Source: Bacteroidota bacterium
GTDB taxonomy: Bacteria > Bacteroidota > Bacteroidia > Chitinophagales > Chitinophagaceae
Direction of reading: 5' to 3'
Assembly: GCA_020161435.1 (NCBI GenBank)
Contig: JAIUNV010000004.1
Coordinates: 62,001-126,000, forward strand
Length of the DNA: 64,000 bases
Positions within the stretch are counted from its first letter, which is position 1, and every line of letters starts with the position of its first letter. The notes beneath the pieces are model-generated. The model made no database searches and was not told the DNA's origin. It saw nothing but the letters and a program-made list of their open reading frames with translations. Below are positions 43,545 through 51,753 of this stretch, piece by piece. Position numbers and translations under genes: made by a program.

Positions 43545-44627
43545 ATGATTCAGGTATTCTGCACCGCACCAACTATTTCTTCTGCCGGCAAATATTATCT
43601 ATTTCCGTTGTTAGAGCCGTTTTTACAACCAGCCACCATTGCTACAGATGTAGCTAAAACGGTGAATCCGCAGTGGAAAAAGCATTATGCCATTACAGCA
43701 GATGCTGCTACTGCCGATGTTTTTATTTTACCCATGGATATTGCCTGGTATTTACACACGGGGCAGCGACAGTTAGTAGAGGAATTCATTGCAACAGCCA
43801 AGCAATGGCAAAAGCCTTGCTGGATATTTTCTGGCGGCGATTATGGCATTACGTGGCCCGATCAGTATGTGCAAATCTTGCGCCTGTCTGGTACGAGGTC
43901 GGGCAACAAAGGCAACCAGTTTGTGATGCCGCCGTTTATGCCAGACCCTCTCTGCTACGCCGTTGAAAGTGATATCAAACTATTGGATTTACCTTCAAAA
44001 CCTACCGTAGGTTTTTGTGGGCAGGCAAATGGAAGCCAGTTGGCCCGGTTAAAGGATTACGTACGTGCTGCTGTAAAATGGATAAAGCAACTGCAAGGAA
44101 ATTATCTATACGATTTGCAGCCATTTACTTCAACCACTTATCAACGGTATCAGGTATTGCAAACATTACAACAGGAGCAGTTGGTAAATGCCAACTTTTT
44201 ATTGTTTGACCAATACAAAGGAGGTGCGAGTAGTGAGGAGCAACAAGTACAATCCCGACTCCGATATTATCAAAACATCAGCAATAATGCCTACACACTT
44301 TGCATCAGAGGAGCTGGTAATTTTTCTGTACGGTTTTATGATTGTTTGGCCAGTGGCAGAATTCCTGTGTTGATTGATACCGACAGTATGCTGCCATTGG
44401 AAAACTTGATTGATTGGAATGCGCATATACTTAAGGTGCCAGCACATAAAATGACTGAAGCTGCCCGGCTATTAATTGCTTTTCATCAGTCTTTTTCATT
44501 GGCTCAATGGCCGCAGTTACAATTGGCCAATAGACAACTTTGGCAAGAGAAGCTAACCTATGACGGCTTCTTTGCGCATTTTCATTTGTTGCCACCCAAT
44601 CAAAGCTTTGCCCATTTGTATGCATAA
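43545..44627 (+). CDS. Exostosin family (GT47-like) glycosyltransferase
   Basis: 360 residues. The C-terminal exostosin motif YTLCIRGAGNFSVRFYDCLASGRIPVLI is well kept, together with the VGFCGQANG segment and WPDQYVQILRLSG. The N-terminal half (ATADVFILPMDIAWYL) belongs to the same family. Bacterial members add sugars to polysaccharides or glycoproteins; the donor is unknown. A perfect promoter lies upstream. Its stop overlaps the A-run of the convergent gene's terminator. Confidence 0.85.
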   Translation: MIQVFCTAPTISSAGKYYLFPLLEPFLQPATIATDVAKTVNPQWKKHYAITADAATADVFILPMDIAWYLHTGQRQLVEEFIATAKQWQKPCWIFSGGDYGITWPDQYVQILRLSGTRSGNKGNQFVMPPFMPDPLCYAVESDIKLLDLPSKPTVGFCGQANGSQLARLKDYVRAAVKWIKQLQGNYLYDLQPFTSTTYQRYQVLQTLQQEQLVNANFLLFDQYKGGASSEEQQVQSRLRYYQNISNNAYTLCIRGAGNFSVRFYDCLASGRIPVLIDTDSMLPLENLIDWNAHILKVPAHKMTEAARLLIAFHQSFSLAQWPQLQLANRQLWQEKLTYDGFFAHFHLLPPNQSFAHLYA

Positions 44628-44650
44628 AAAAAGCCTCTCTTTCGAGAGGC
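44626..44650 (-). terminator. Terminator of the TonB-linked receptor gene
   Basis: A 7-bp stem (GCCTCTC/GAGAGGC, loop TTTC) followed on the minus strand by seven T, 56 bp after the receptor gene's stop codon. Confidence 0.85.
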
Positions 44651-44705
44651 CCCGGGGACATGTTTCTGAAGCAAACCCCAAATAAGTTTATTTTTTGGTA
44701 GGACG

Positions 44706-47471
44706 TTATTGCATGTTCATTCCTTCGCTCATGCCTTCCATTTCGCCCTTCATGTTTTTACGCTTGAAGAGGCTGGCGTCCATTTTGCCAAAACGCCAGT
44801 TGAACTGCAGGCGCAAAATTTGCGGGTCGCGGCGGCGGGTAAGGTTTTGCACAAAAAAGGCGCTGCTGGTAGTGGCATCATAAATACGGGTACGGAAAAT
44901 GTCATTCATGCTGAGGGTAAGTGAGCCAGCGTAGCCCTGTCCGTTTTTGTTTTTAATAATGTCGCGGCGAATGCTGAAATCGGCACCATAGTTCGGGTTT
45001 ACAAAACCGTTACTACCAGCGGCCTGGCTGCCGCCGCCCATGGGGCCACCACCCATAAATCCACGGCCTCCGCCTACGGGCAGTACCGTTTTACTTTGGT
45101 ATTCGGCATTCATTTGCAACGTCCACTGGTTGCTTTTGCCAATGCGTTGGGTCAGCGTTATTTTACCAAAAAAGCTGGCCTGGCTGTTGTTCAGGTTCTG
45201 CTGAATGTTTTCGCTGTTGATGCTGGCGTTGTAAAAATTCAGGTTGGTAGTAGTTTCAAATTTCTTGGTGAATTTGTTGGTACTTGTTATTTCTAAACCG
45301 TAAGTCTGAGAGTTGTTTGCATTAATCCAGGTGTTGTAAATGGCACTGTCTTTACTTACCTGATTCAGGTCTTTGTACTGAAAGCGGGTAAGTAAGCCTG
45401 TGGTGTACTTGTAGTAAGTACTTACCAGCAAAGTGTGGTTGTTGTTGAACTGCTGGCTAAAGTTTGCCTCAAGGCTGTTGGTAAATTCGGGCGACAAATT
45501 AGCATTACCCACACTCAGGTTCAGCGGGTCGGTAAAGTCGATAAAGGGCATCAACTGGAAAAAGCTTGGTCTGTTGATACGGCGGGTATAGTTCATCTGA
45601 ATGTCGCTTCTTTCGGTAAGCTTGTAGCTCAGGAAGGCAGAAGGAAAAAGCGAAATCGGGAACTTAACATTGAAGCCAGAATCAAGCGATACCAGCTTGC
45701 CATCATAGTTGCTGCTTTCTGCACGAAGGCCAAGGTTGTAGCCCAGCTTTCCTTCTTTGCCTACTTTGCCGGTAAAGGTTACATAGCCTGCAAACACACG
45801 GTCGGTAAATTCATAGTCGTTGCTAACCGCTGGCAGCAATACAAATCCGTTGGTATTGTAGTTAAAAATGAAGTTGTTGTTATCAGCACTGAAGTTGCGT
45901 AGCTGTGCACGAAGGCCCGATTCAAATTTTACATTGTTCGACAGCTTATTCGTGTAGTCTGTTTGTGCCACTATAAAGGTGCTGGTAGTACCGCTTTCTG
46001 TACGCTGCAGGGCAGGGTTGCCTTTGGGGTTGCTGTTGGCATCCAGCAGCTGATTATCAAACAGCGATGCACCGTCGCTTTTCATGCTATTGAAGTTTAC
46101 ATCGGCCGTCCACTCGTGGCCGGGTTTGGCAAACAGGTGTTTGAAACTCAATGAGCTACCTATGTTGCGGAAGTTACGGTCGCTTTCGGTTAGGCGGCGG
46201 GTGGTAGAGCTGGTAGGCGGCGCATACAATGTATCGTATTTAATGTAGTTCGACTCTTCGCTATCGAAACTGCCATTTACAATGTTTGTAGAAAGGGTAA
46301 GGGTGTTTCTGTTATCAATAAAAAAATCGGCACCGGCACGGCCGAAAGCAAAAAAGCCACGGTTGCTGCTGTTTACATCTTGTGCAATGGCATAGGCAGG
46401 CAGGTTACCCGTTGGTGCGTAATCGGTAGCAATATCGCTCCAGCCAAGGCTTTTGCGCATGCTAAAGTTGCCCGAAGCAAACAGGTTTACCTTTTGCTGG
46501 CGAACGTTGATATCGCCACCAAGGTTTGGCCTGAAACGGCTGTCTATGCCTGCTCTTACCGAACCATTGTAACCGCTTTTTTTGTTCTTTTTCAATACCA
46601 CATTTATAATGGCTGCAGTACCACCCGAAGCATCATACTTTGCCGATGGGTTGGTAATCAGTTCTACACTTTGAATATCATCCGCAGGTATTTGGTCCAA
46701 CGAAAGGGTAGTAGGTCGGCCATCAATAAACAATGTAGGCGAAGCATTACGAACAGATACATTACCATCAATATCCACGTTTACCGATGGAATCTGACGC
46801 ATAATGTCAATAGCAGAGGAGCCAGAAGCAGACAGGCTTTTATCTACGTTGAATATTTTACGATCGATGCCCATTTGCATCATGGGGCGGTTGGCGGTTA
46901 CGGTTACGTTTTCCAGCATTTTGGCATCGGGCTTCAGCATAAAATTGCCGAGGTCTTTATCGGCCATGCTGGCCATTTGGCTCATATCGCCACCAAATGC
47001 TTTGCGCAGCACTTCCATCATGTTGGGCTGTGCAGCGGGCTTGCCATCGGCTGCCGGCTGGTTCATACTGGCAAATGCCTGCATCAGCTTTTGCTGCACT
47101 TCGGCAGAAAGGAAGGATACTTTTTGCTCCAGTGTAACATAGCCAATAGCCGAAATGCGGATGCGGTAATCGCCCATAATGGGTACATTTTCCAACGAAA
47201 AATCGCCGTTGGCAGGTGTGAGCATACCACTAATAATGGTGTCTTTCCGTTGCTTTTTTACCATATCAAACTTGCTGCTGACCAGCTGTACCGATACGGC
47301 ATCGAGTGGTTTTCCACTGGTGCTGTCGAGTATTTTGCCATACAAGCGGCCAGTTTGGCCGGCACCCATACTCATGCCGCCGGTACCCATGCGGGCACCA
47401 CCAGGCTGGGCTACAGCCATGCTTACGGTGAAAAGAAAGGAAACAAAGAAGAGTGTAAATGAACGTTTCAT
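44706..47471 (-). CDS. TonB-dependent receptor-like outer-membrane beta-barrel protein (OMP_b-brl_3 type)
   Basis: 921 residues from ATG 47471, which starts a signal peptide ending at SMAVAQ. Then a Gly/Met-rich piece and a CarboxypepD-like regulatory domain (GRLYGKILDSTSGKPLDAVSVQLV, in parts), a TonB plug-like domain (~200-310, ENVTVTANRPMMQMGIDRKIFNVDKSL and SVELITNPSAKYDASGGTAAIINVVLKK, in parts), and a long beta-barrel with the RRINRPSFFQLMPFI motif typical of this family. The barrel ends in LRLQFNWRFG, and a basic Met-rich tail follows. The ligand is unknown; no SusD partner lies next to it, so a classical polysaccharide utilisation locus is not indicated. Confidence 0.9.
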   Translation of the reverse strand: MKRSFTLFFVSFLFTVSMAVAQPGGARMGTGGMSMGAGQTGRLYGKILDSTSGKPLDAVSVQLVSSKFDMVKKQRKDTIISGMLTPANGDFSLENVPIMGDYRIRISAIGYVTLEQKVSFLSAEVQQKLMQAFASMNQPAADGKPAAQPNMMEVLRKAFGGDMSQMASMADKDLGNFMLKPDAKMLENVTVTANRPMMQMGIDRKIFNVDKSLSASGSSAIDIMRQIPSVNVDIDGNVSVRNASPTLFIDGRPTTLSLDQIPADDIQSVELITNPSAKYDASGGTAAIINVVLKKNKKSGYNGSVRAGIDSRFRPNLGGDINVRQQKVNLFASGNFSMRKSLGWSDIATDYAPTGNLPAYAIAQDVNSSNRGFFAFGRAGADFFIDNRNTLTLSTNIVNGSFDSEESNYIKYDTLYAPPTSSTTRRLTESDRNFRNIGSSLSFKHLFAKPGHEWTADVNFNSMKSDGASLFDNQLLDANSNPKGNPALQRTESGTTSTFIVAQTDYTNKLSNNVKFESGLRAQLRNFSADNNNFIFNYNTNGFVLLPAVSNDYEFTDRVFAGYVTFTGKVGKEGKLGYNLGLRAESSNYDGKLVSLDSGFNVKFPISLFPSAFLSYKLTERSDIQMNYTRRINRPSFFQLMPFIDFTDPLNLSVGNANLSPEFTNSLEANFSQQFNNNHTLLVSTYYKYTTGLLTRFQYKDLNQVSKDSAIYNTWINANNSQTYGLEITSTNKFTKKFETTTNLNFYNASINSENIQQNLNNSQASFFGKITLTQRIGKSNQWTLQMNAEYQSKTVLPVGGGRGFMGGGPMGGGSQAAGSNGFVNPNYGADFSIRRDIIKNKNGQGYAGSLTLSMNDIFRTRIYDATTSSAFFVQNLTRRRDPQILRLQFNWRFGKMDASLFKRKNMKGEMEGMSEGMNMQ

Positions 47472-47629
47472 AAAATGGAAGCTGATTCCGGTTAATTGTT
47501 CTGAAAAGGTAATTGTCATGCTTTTGTCATACTGTGGAAGCATTGTATGACAAAAATGTGACAGGAAGGTTTGACGGCACACGCCCGTTAACCCCTCGAT
47601 ACAAGTGTTAAGAAATGGATAAATGGAGA

Positions 47630-48235
47630 TTAGGCTGTAAAAACGGTGATAGCCACCTGCAGCAAACCGATGAGAAAACCCAGCACACCGCCGAGTATTT
47701 CTACAAAACGAAACTCCTTGGCCATGATTTGCATCAAAATAGACTCCAGTTTGTCTGAAGAAAAACCGGCTACTTTTTCTGTTACTATTTTTTCAAGGTC
47801 CAGCTGCTGCTTTAGTTCGCCGGCGTATTCTTTCATTAGCGATGGAAAAAGCGTGGTGAGCTCTTCCATAAACACCGTTTTGAGTTTGGTGATGGTTTTA
47901 TCGCCAATAAACATGCTGATCATGGGCATTTCGGCCGATAGCTTTTCCCGGAGAAAATGATCTACATGGCTTTCAATCATGGGGCGGAGCTTGTCCAGAT
48001 TTTCGGGGCTGCTGATGGTATTGGCAATTTCATCAAACGAGAGTAGCTCCTCACTTACCAGTTTGCCCAGCTTTTGAGCAAACTGTATTTGTCTTTTTGG
48101 AAAAATGCCCTGTATGGTGATACCCAGTATTTTTTTGGGCTGCCGCGGATGAAACAGCATTTTAATAGCTACCCAGTTAGTAAACCAACCAATAAAGGCA
48201 GAAATAACCGGTATCAGTAACAGCCAAATATTCAT
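47630..48235 (-). CDS. DUF445 family membrane protein
   Basis: 201 residues from ATG 48235. The N-terminal membrane helix with GWFTNWVAIKMLFHPRQP is the family's hallmark; a helical soluble part follows and a second membrane helix closes the protein (LGGVLGFLIGLLQVAITVF). This length is about half that of the longer DUF445 proteins, but short versions are common. Function unknown. It lies between the TonB-linked receptor and tRNA-His. Confidence 0.88.
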   Translation of the reverse strand: MNIWLLLIPVISAFIGWFTNWVAIKMLFHPRQPKKILGITIQGIFPKRQIQFAQKLGKLVSEELLSFDEIANTISSPENLDKLRPMIESHVDHFLREKLSAEMPMISMFIGDKTITKLKTVFMEELTTLFPSLMKEYAGELKQQLDLEKIVTEKVAGFSSDKLESILMQIMAKEFRFVEILGGVLGFLIGLLQVAITVFTA

Positions 48236-48250
48236 GGATAGTGCATTTAC

Positions 48251-48280
48251 AAACAAAACCTCCTGACAAGCAGGAGGTTT
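48251..48280 (-). terminator. Terminator downstream of tRNA-His
   Basis: A 10-bp perfect stem (AAACCTCCTG/CAGGAGGTTT, 5-base loop) followed by TTGTTTGT on the minus strand, 18 bp after the tRNA end. Confidence 0.75.
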
Positions 48281-48298
48281 GTGTTGATGTTGAAAGAG

Positions 48299-48373
48299 GG
48301 AGAATGATGGGTCTCGAACCCACGGCCTTCAGTGCCACAAACTGACGCTCTAACCTACTGAGCTACACTCTCC
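48299..48373 (-). tRNA. tRNA-His (GTG)
   Basis: Reads on the minus strand as GGAGAGTG-TAGCTCAG..., with a full cloverleaf. The anticodon loop TTGTGGC holds GTG (plus-strand bases 48336-48338), the T-loop is TTCGAGA, and the acceptor end CATTCTC plus C73 pairs with G1-G7. The extra G at the 5' end (G-1, opposite C73) is the histidine-specific identity element. The 3' CCA is not encoded and must be added by the Cca enzyme, whose gene lies at 32733-34151. Confidence 0.95.
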
Positions 48374-48501
48374 GTTTTTTCGGAGCGCAAAAATAGGGAA
48401 ATCAGGTTTGCAGAAAAAAAATGGGCACACATTTTTTGAACGGGATAGAACTGACGGTACTTTTTTTCCCATTCAAAGGGTTGGTAAAAAAGCTTTCGGG
48501 G

Positions 48502-48535
48502 TTTGTTAATTTCAACTATCGGCGGCATATCATTG
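48502..48535 (+). promoter_or_regulatory. Candidate promoter of the C-terminal processing protease gene
   Basis: TTTG (48502-48505) and TATCATTG (48528-48535; one mismatch to TAnnTTTG) are 22 bp apart. The ATG at 48561 is 26 bp downstream. Confidence 0.5.
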
Positions 48536-48560
48536 TAGTTTATTGCTAGGTTTGAAACTC

Positions 48561-50705
48561 ATGCAGAAAATAGGACAATTTATGATGAATAAAAGAGTGT
48601 GGCCTTTTTTGGTGCCGGCTATTGCATTGTTGGTTTTTATTGGTGCCAAAAGCTGGGGCAATGGCAAAACCAGTGAGCCGGGTGGTAAGTATGAAAAAAT
48701 TCTCACCATTGTGGGTGATTATCTGGAGCAGGCCCATTTTAGCCCCAAGCGCCTCGACGATAATTTTTCAAAAGCGGTTTTCAAAACCTACCTCAACAGC
48801 ATTGATCCTGACAGAACCATTTTGCTGCAAAGCGATATAAAGGAGCTGGCGAAATACGAACTCAGCATCGACGATGAATTAAAGTCGGGCAAAATGGAGT
48901 TTATACCGGCCGTTGATGCCATTTTCAACAAGCGGTTGGCCGAGTCGATGGGTATTTATAAGTCGGTGCTAAACAAACCTTTCGATTTTATGGTAAAGGA
49001 GAGTGTGCAACTCGATATGGAAGATGCACCCTTTGCTACCAACGATGCGCAGCGCCGCGAAAACTGGCGCAAACGCTTGAAGTATATGACGCTGGAGCGA
49101 TACGCTGATGCTCTTGAAAACCGTGAAAAAAACAAAGGCCTAAAAGAATTCGTTGTAAAAGAAGACACTACACTGGAGCGGGAAAGCCGCGAAAGAGTGC
49201 TGAAAATTTGGGACCGCACTTACGACCGGTTAAAAAACAAATTCACCCTCGACGAAAAATTCAATCAATACATCAACACGATTGCGGAAACCATGGATCC
49301 GCATACCCAGTTTTTTCCACCTATCGAAAAAAGAGCATTTGACGAAGCCATGAGTGGCGAGTTTTTTGGAATAGGTGCCCAACTGAGTGAGCAAGACGGT
49401 GCTATAAAAATTGTAAGCGTTGTTACCGGTAGCCCCGCCTGGAAGAGTGGCGAAATACAGGTAAATGATGTGATATTGAAAGTAGCTCAGGGTGCTGCCG
49501 AACCAGTTGATATCACTGGCTTTGAAACCACCGACGCCGTTAAACTGATTCGTGGTCAAAAGGGTACGGAAGTTCGACTGACTATGAAAAAAACGGATGG
49601 TTCGGTTAAAGTGGTATCGCTTATTCGTGACCGCATTGTGCAGGAAGAAACCTTTGCCCGCAGTGCTATTGTAAAAGGCACCAATAAAATCGGGTACATA
49701 TTTCTGCCTGAGTTTTATGCCAATTTTGATGACCCCAACGGAGCCCGCTGTGCCCGTGACGTGGCCAATGAAATAAAGAAACTGAAGGAAGAAAACGTAG
49801 ATGGTATTGTGATGGACCTGCGCTACAACGGTGGTGGTAGCCTGCAAGATGTGATTCAAATGGTGGGCCTGTTTATAGAAGATGGTCCCGTGGTTCAGGT
49901 TAAAGACAGAGACGGCGATGCCAGCGTGTACCGCGATAAAGACAAAGGCATATTGTACAATGGTCCGTTGGCGGTAATGATTAATGAGTTCAGCGCATCG
50001 GCATCCGAAATTTTTGCAGCTGCTATTCAGGATTATGGCCGTGGTATTGTGGTGGGCACCCCCAGCTATGGCAAGGGTACAGTGCAGCGCAATGTAGGCC
50101 TCGACCGCAACACTGGGTTCTTTATGCCGGCATCTGAGTTGGGTACTTTAAAGCTCACATTGCAAAAGTTTTATCGCATTAATGGCGGTTCTACACAGTT
50201 GAATGGCGTAACGCCAGACATTATTATGCCCGATAATTTTGAGTTTACCAAATCACGGGAAAAACATAGCCCCAATGCCCTTGCTTACGATGAAATTCCC
50301 CGTGCCGCCTACACCAACTGGCCCGCCGGTGTAGATATAGCCCAGGTTAAAACAACTTACCAGGAAAAGCTGTTGGAAAACGAAGCCTTCCGCCTGATAC
50401 GTACCAATGCAGAGTGGCTGAGTAAGGTAAACGAAGAGTCGGTGAGCCTGTACCTGCCAGAGTACCAGCAGTTGCAAAAGCAAATACGCACCACTGTAAA
50501 ACAAAACGAGAGCCTCCAAACCCTGGAGCAGCCCATGGATGTAGCCTTCATGACGGCCGATCAGGAGCGTATCAACAAAATGGACAAAGACAAAAGCGAA
50601 CGCTTTATGCTCTGGCTCAAGGGTTTGAAAACCGACCGCTACCTGTTTGAAACATCTCGGGTAATGGATGATATGATTATGAAAGGCAAAACAGCCGCCA
50701 AATAA
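48561..50705 (+). CDS. prc: Tail-specific (carboxy-terminal processing) protease, S41/Prc
   Basis: 714 residues from ATG 48561; TTG six codons upstream is less likely. An N-terminal membrane anchor (~14-32), an N-terminal helical domain (DDNFSKAVFKTYLNSIDPDRTILLQSDI, in parts), a PDZ domain (about 240-335), then the S41 catalytic part: DLRYNGGGSLQDVI, catalytic Ser in NEFSASASEIFAAA (~478) and catalytic Lys in YGKGTVQ (~503). A C-terminal DUF3340-type helical part is also seen. It cleaves proteins at hydrophobic C-termini in the envelope. Confidence 0.95.
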   Translation: MQKIGQFMMNKRVWPFLVPAIALLVFIGAKSWGNGKTSEPGGKYEKILTIVGDYLEQAHFSPKRLDDNFSKAVFKTYLNSIDPDRTILLQSDIKELAKYELSIDDELKSGKMEFIPAVDAIFNKRLAESMGIYKSVLNKPFDFMVKESVQLDMEDAPFATNDAQRRENWRKRLKYMTLERYADALENREKNKGLKEFVVKEDTTLERESRERVLKIWDRTYDRLKNKFTLDEKFNQYINTIAETMDPHTQFFPPIEKRAFDEAMSGEFFGIGAQLSEQDGAIKIVSVVTGSPAWKSGEIQVNDVILKVAQGAAEPVDITGFETTDAVKLIRGQKGTEVRLTMKKTDGSVKVVSLIRDRIVQEETFARSAIVKGTNKIGYIFLPEFYANFDDPNGARCARDVANEIKKLKEENVDGIVMDLRYNGGGSLQDVIQMVGLFIEDGPVVQVKDRDGDASVYRDKDKGILYNGPLAVMINEFSASASEIFAAAIQDYGRGIVVGTPSYGKGTVQRNVGLDRNTGFFMPASELGTLKLTLQKFYRINGGSTQLNGVTPDIIMPDNFEFTKSREKHSPNALAYDEIPRAAYTNWPAGVDIAQVKTTYQEKLLENEAFRLIRTNAEWLSKVNEESVSLYLPEYQQLQKQIRTTVKQNESLQTLEQPMDVAFMTADQERINKMDKDKSERFMLWLKGLKTDRYLFETSRVMDDMIMKGKTAAK

Positions 50706-50802
50706 TTTGGAGCAGCTGGTTAATCAAAGAAACGCTGCCATTTATCATACACTAAAATCCCACAACAGAACAGCAAGAAAATTGCTAAAAGTTTGATAAT
50801 CA

Positions 50803-50834
50803 ATCGGGGGCCACTCACACAGGTGGCCCCCGAT
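50803..50834 (+). terminator. Strong hairpin between prc and the polysaccharide locus
   Basis: A 12-bp perfect stem (ATCGGGGGCCAC/GTGGCCCCCGAT, 8-base loop) lies about 100 bp after the prc stop. No T-run follows on either side of note, so it may be an attenuator or mRNA-end hairpin rather than a classical terminator. Confidence 0.55.
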
Positions 50835-50860
50835 AGTTTATCCACGGTACTCGATCCACT

Positions 50861-50891
50861 CTTGGCTAAGAATGTTTTTTAGATACATTTG
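50861..50891 (+). promoter_or_regulatory. Promoter of the polysaccharide export operon
   Basis: CTTG (50861-50864) and a perfect TACATTTG (50884-50891) are 19 bp apart. The start codon at 50914 is 22 bp downstream. Confidence 0.6.
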
Positions 50892-50913
50892 CACACATTT
50901 CAGCAAGCATTAC

Positions 50914-51723
50914 ATGACACAAATTTCACGACACCCTGATAAATTTTTTCTGCTGATCTTCAGCCTTGTATTCATCGCTATTGCAAATACAAGCTGCAAA
51001 ACAAGCAACATTAATGTGTTAGGCACATATCTCGATACAACCCGTACAGTTGAATTAAGCAAGTATCCGTTTTCTTATGCCGAGCCAGTTATCAAAAAGT
51101 TTGATTTAGTAAGGGTAAAATTTGCCGGTAGCAGTAAAGAAGTAATGGAATTGCTGAACGGTAATGCTGGTATACAGTTAGAAACAGTAACCAAAACTCC
51201 AGAGGGAAGTGAGCAAATTGGCCAACAGGTGGACCCGCAGGGTTTTTTAAGTTATCCTTTAATCGGAAAAGTTAAAGCGGAAGGTCTTACCAAAGAACAA
51301 CTCCGATTGAAATTGCTGGAGTTGGTAGCGCCAATACTAAAGGAAGCCTACATCATGGTAGACTTACCCAAAAGAGGAGTGAGTATGTTGGGTGAAGTAA
51401 AATCGCCTGCTTCAGTTTTACTGATCCGCGAACGAACCAATCTGCTGGAAGCTTTGACACAGGTAGGTTCTGTTACAGAATTTGCTGATTTGGCAAACGT
51501 AAAGGTATACAGAGAAAACCCTGATGGGTCGAGGCTTTTAGGACACCTTAACCTAACTGATACTTCTTTTCTTTCGTCCCCGTTTTTTTATCCCTTGCCA
51601 GACGACGTGGTATATGTACCGGCAGTAAAGCAAAAAAATGTGAAGTACTTTGGCCAAACTTATGCACCTCTGGCAACCATCATTTTGGCTATTTCCACGT
51701 TGTTAATCACCGTTTTGAAGTAA
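50914..51723 (+). CDS. Polysaccharide export lipoprotein (Wza-like)
   Basis: 269 residues from ATG 50914; an in-frame TTG at 50872 lies inside the promoter and is excluded. A signal peptide with lipobox ANTSC (Cys28), a polysaccharide export sequence domain (VDPQGFLSYPLIGKVKAEGLTKEQL) and SLBB-like regions (VSMLGEVKSPASVLL), then a C-terminal hydrophobic helix (ATIILAISTLLITVLK). Wza-type proteins form the outer-membrane channel for capsule or exopolysaccharide. It is followed 30 bp later by the Wzc-like gene, so export channel and kinase are paired. Confidence 0.92.
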   Translation: MTQISRHPDKFFLLIFSLVFIAIANTSCKTSNINVLGTYLDTTRTVELSKYPFSYAEPVIKKFDLVRVKFAGSSKEVMELLNGNAGIQLETVTKTPEGSEQIGQQVDPQGFLSYPLIGKVKAEGLTKEQLRLKLLELVAPILKEAYIMVDLPKRGVSMLGEVKSPASVLLIRERTNLLEALTQVGSVTEFADLANVKVYRENPDGSRLLGHLNLTDTSFLSSPFFYPLPDDVVYVPAVKQKNVKYFGQTYAPLATIILAISTLLITVLK

Positions 51724-51753
51724 TAGAACGAAAGAACACATCCGCACTACCTT

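Noticed and set aside
46380..47462. 360-codon open frame on the plus strand opposite the TonB-linked receptor
   Set aside because: No family motif; composition shadow of the barrel gene.
44706..47471. SusC of a polysaccharide utilisation locus
   Set aside because: No SusD-like gene or glycoside hydrolases lie beside it, and the barrel resembles the OMP_b-brl_3 group rather than SusC.
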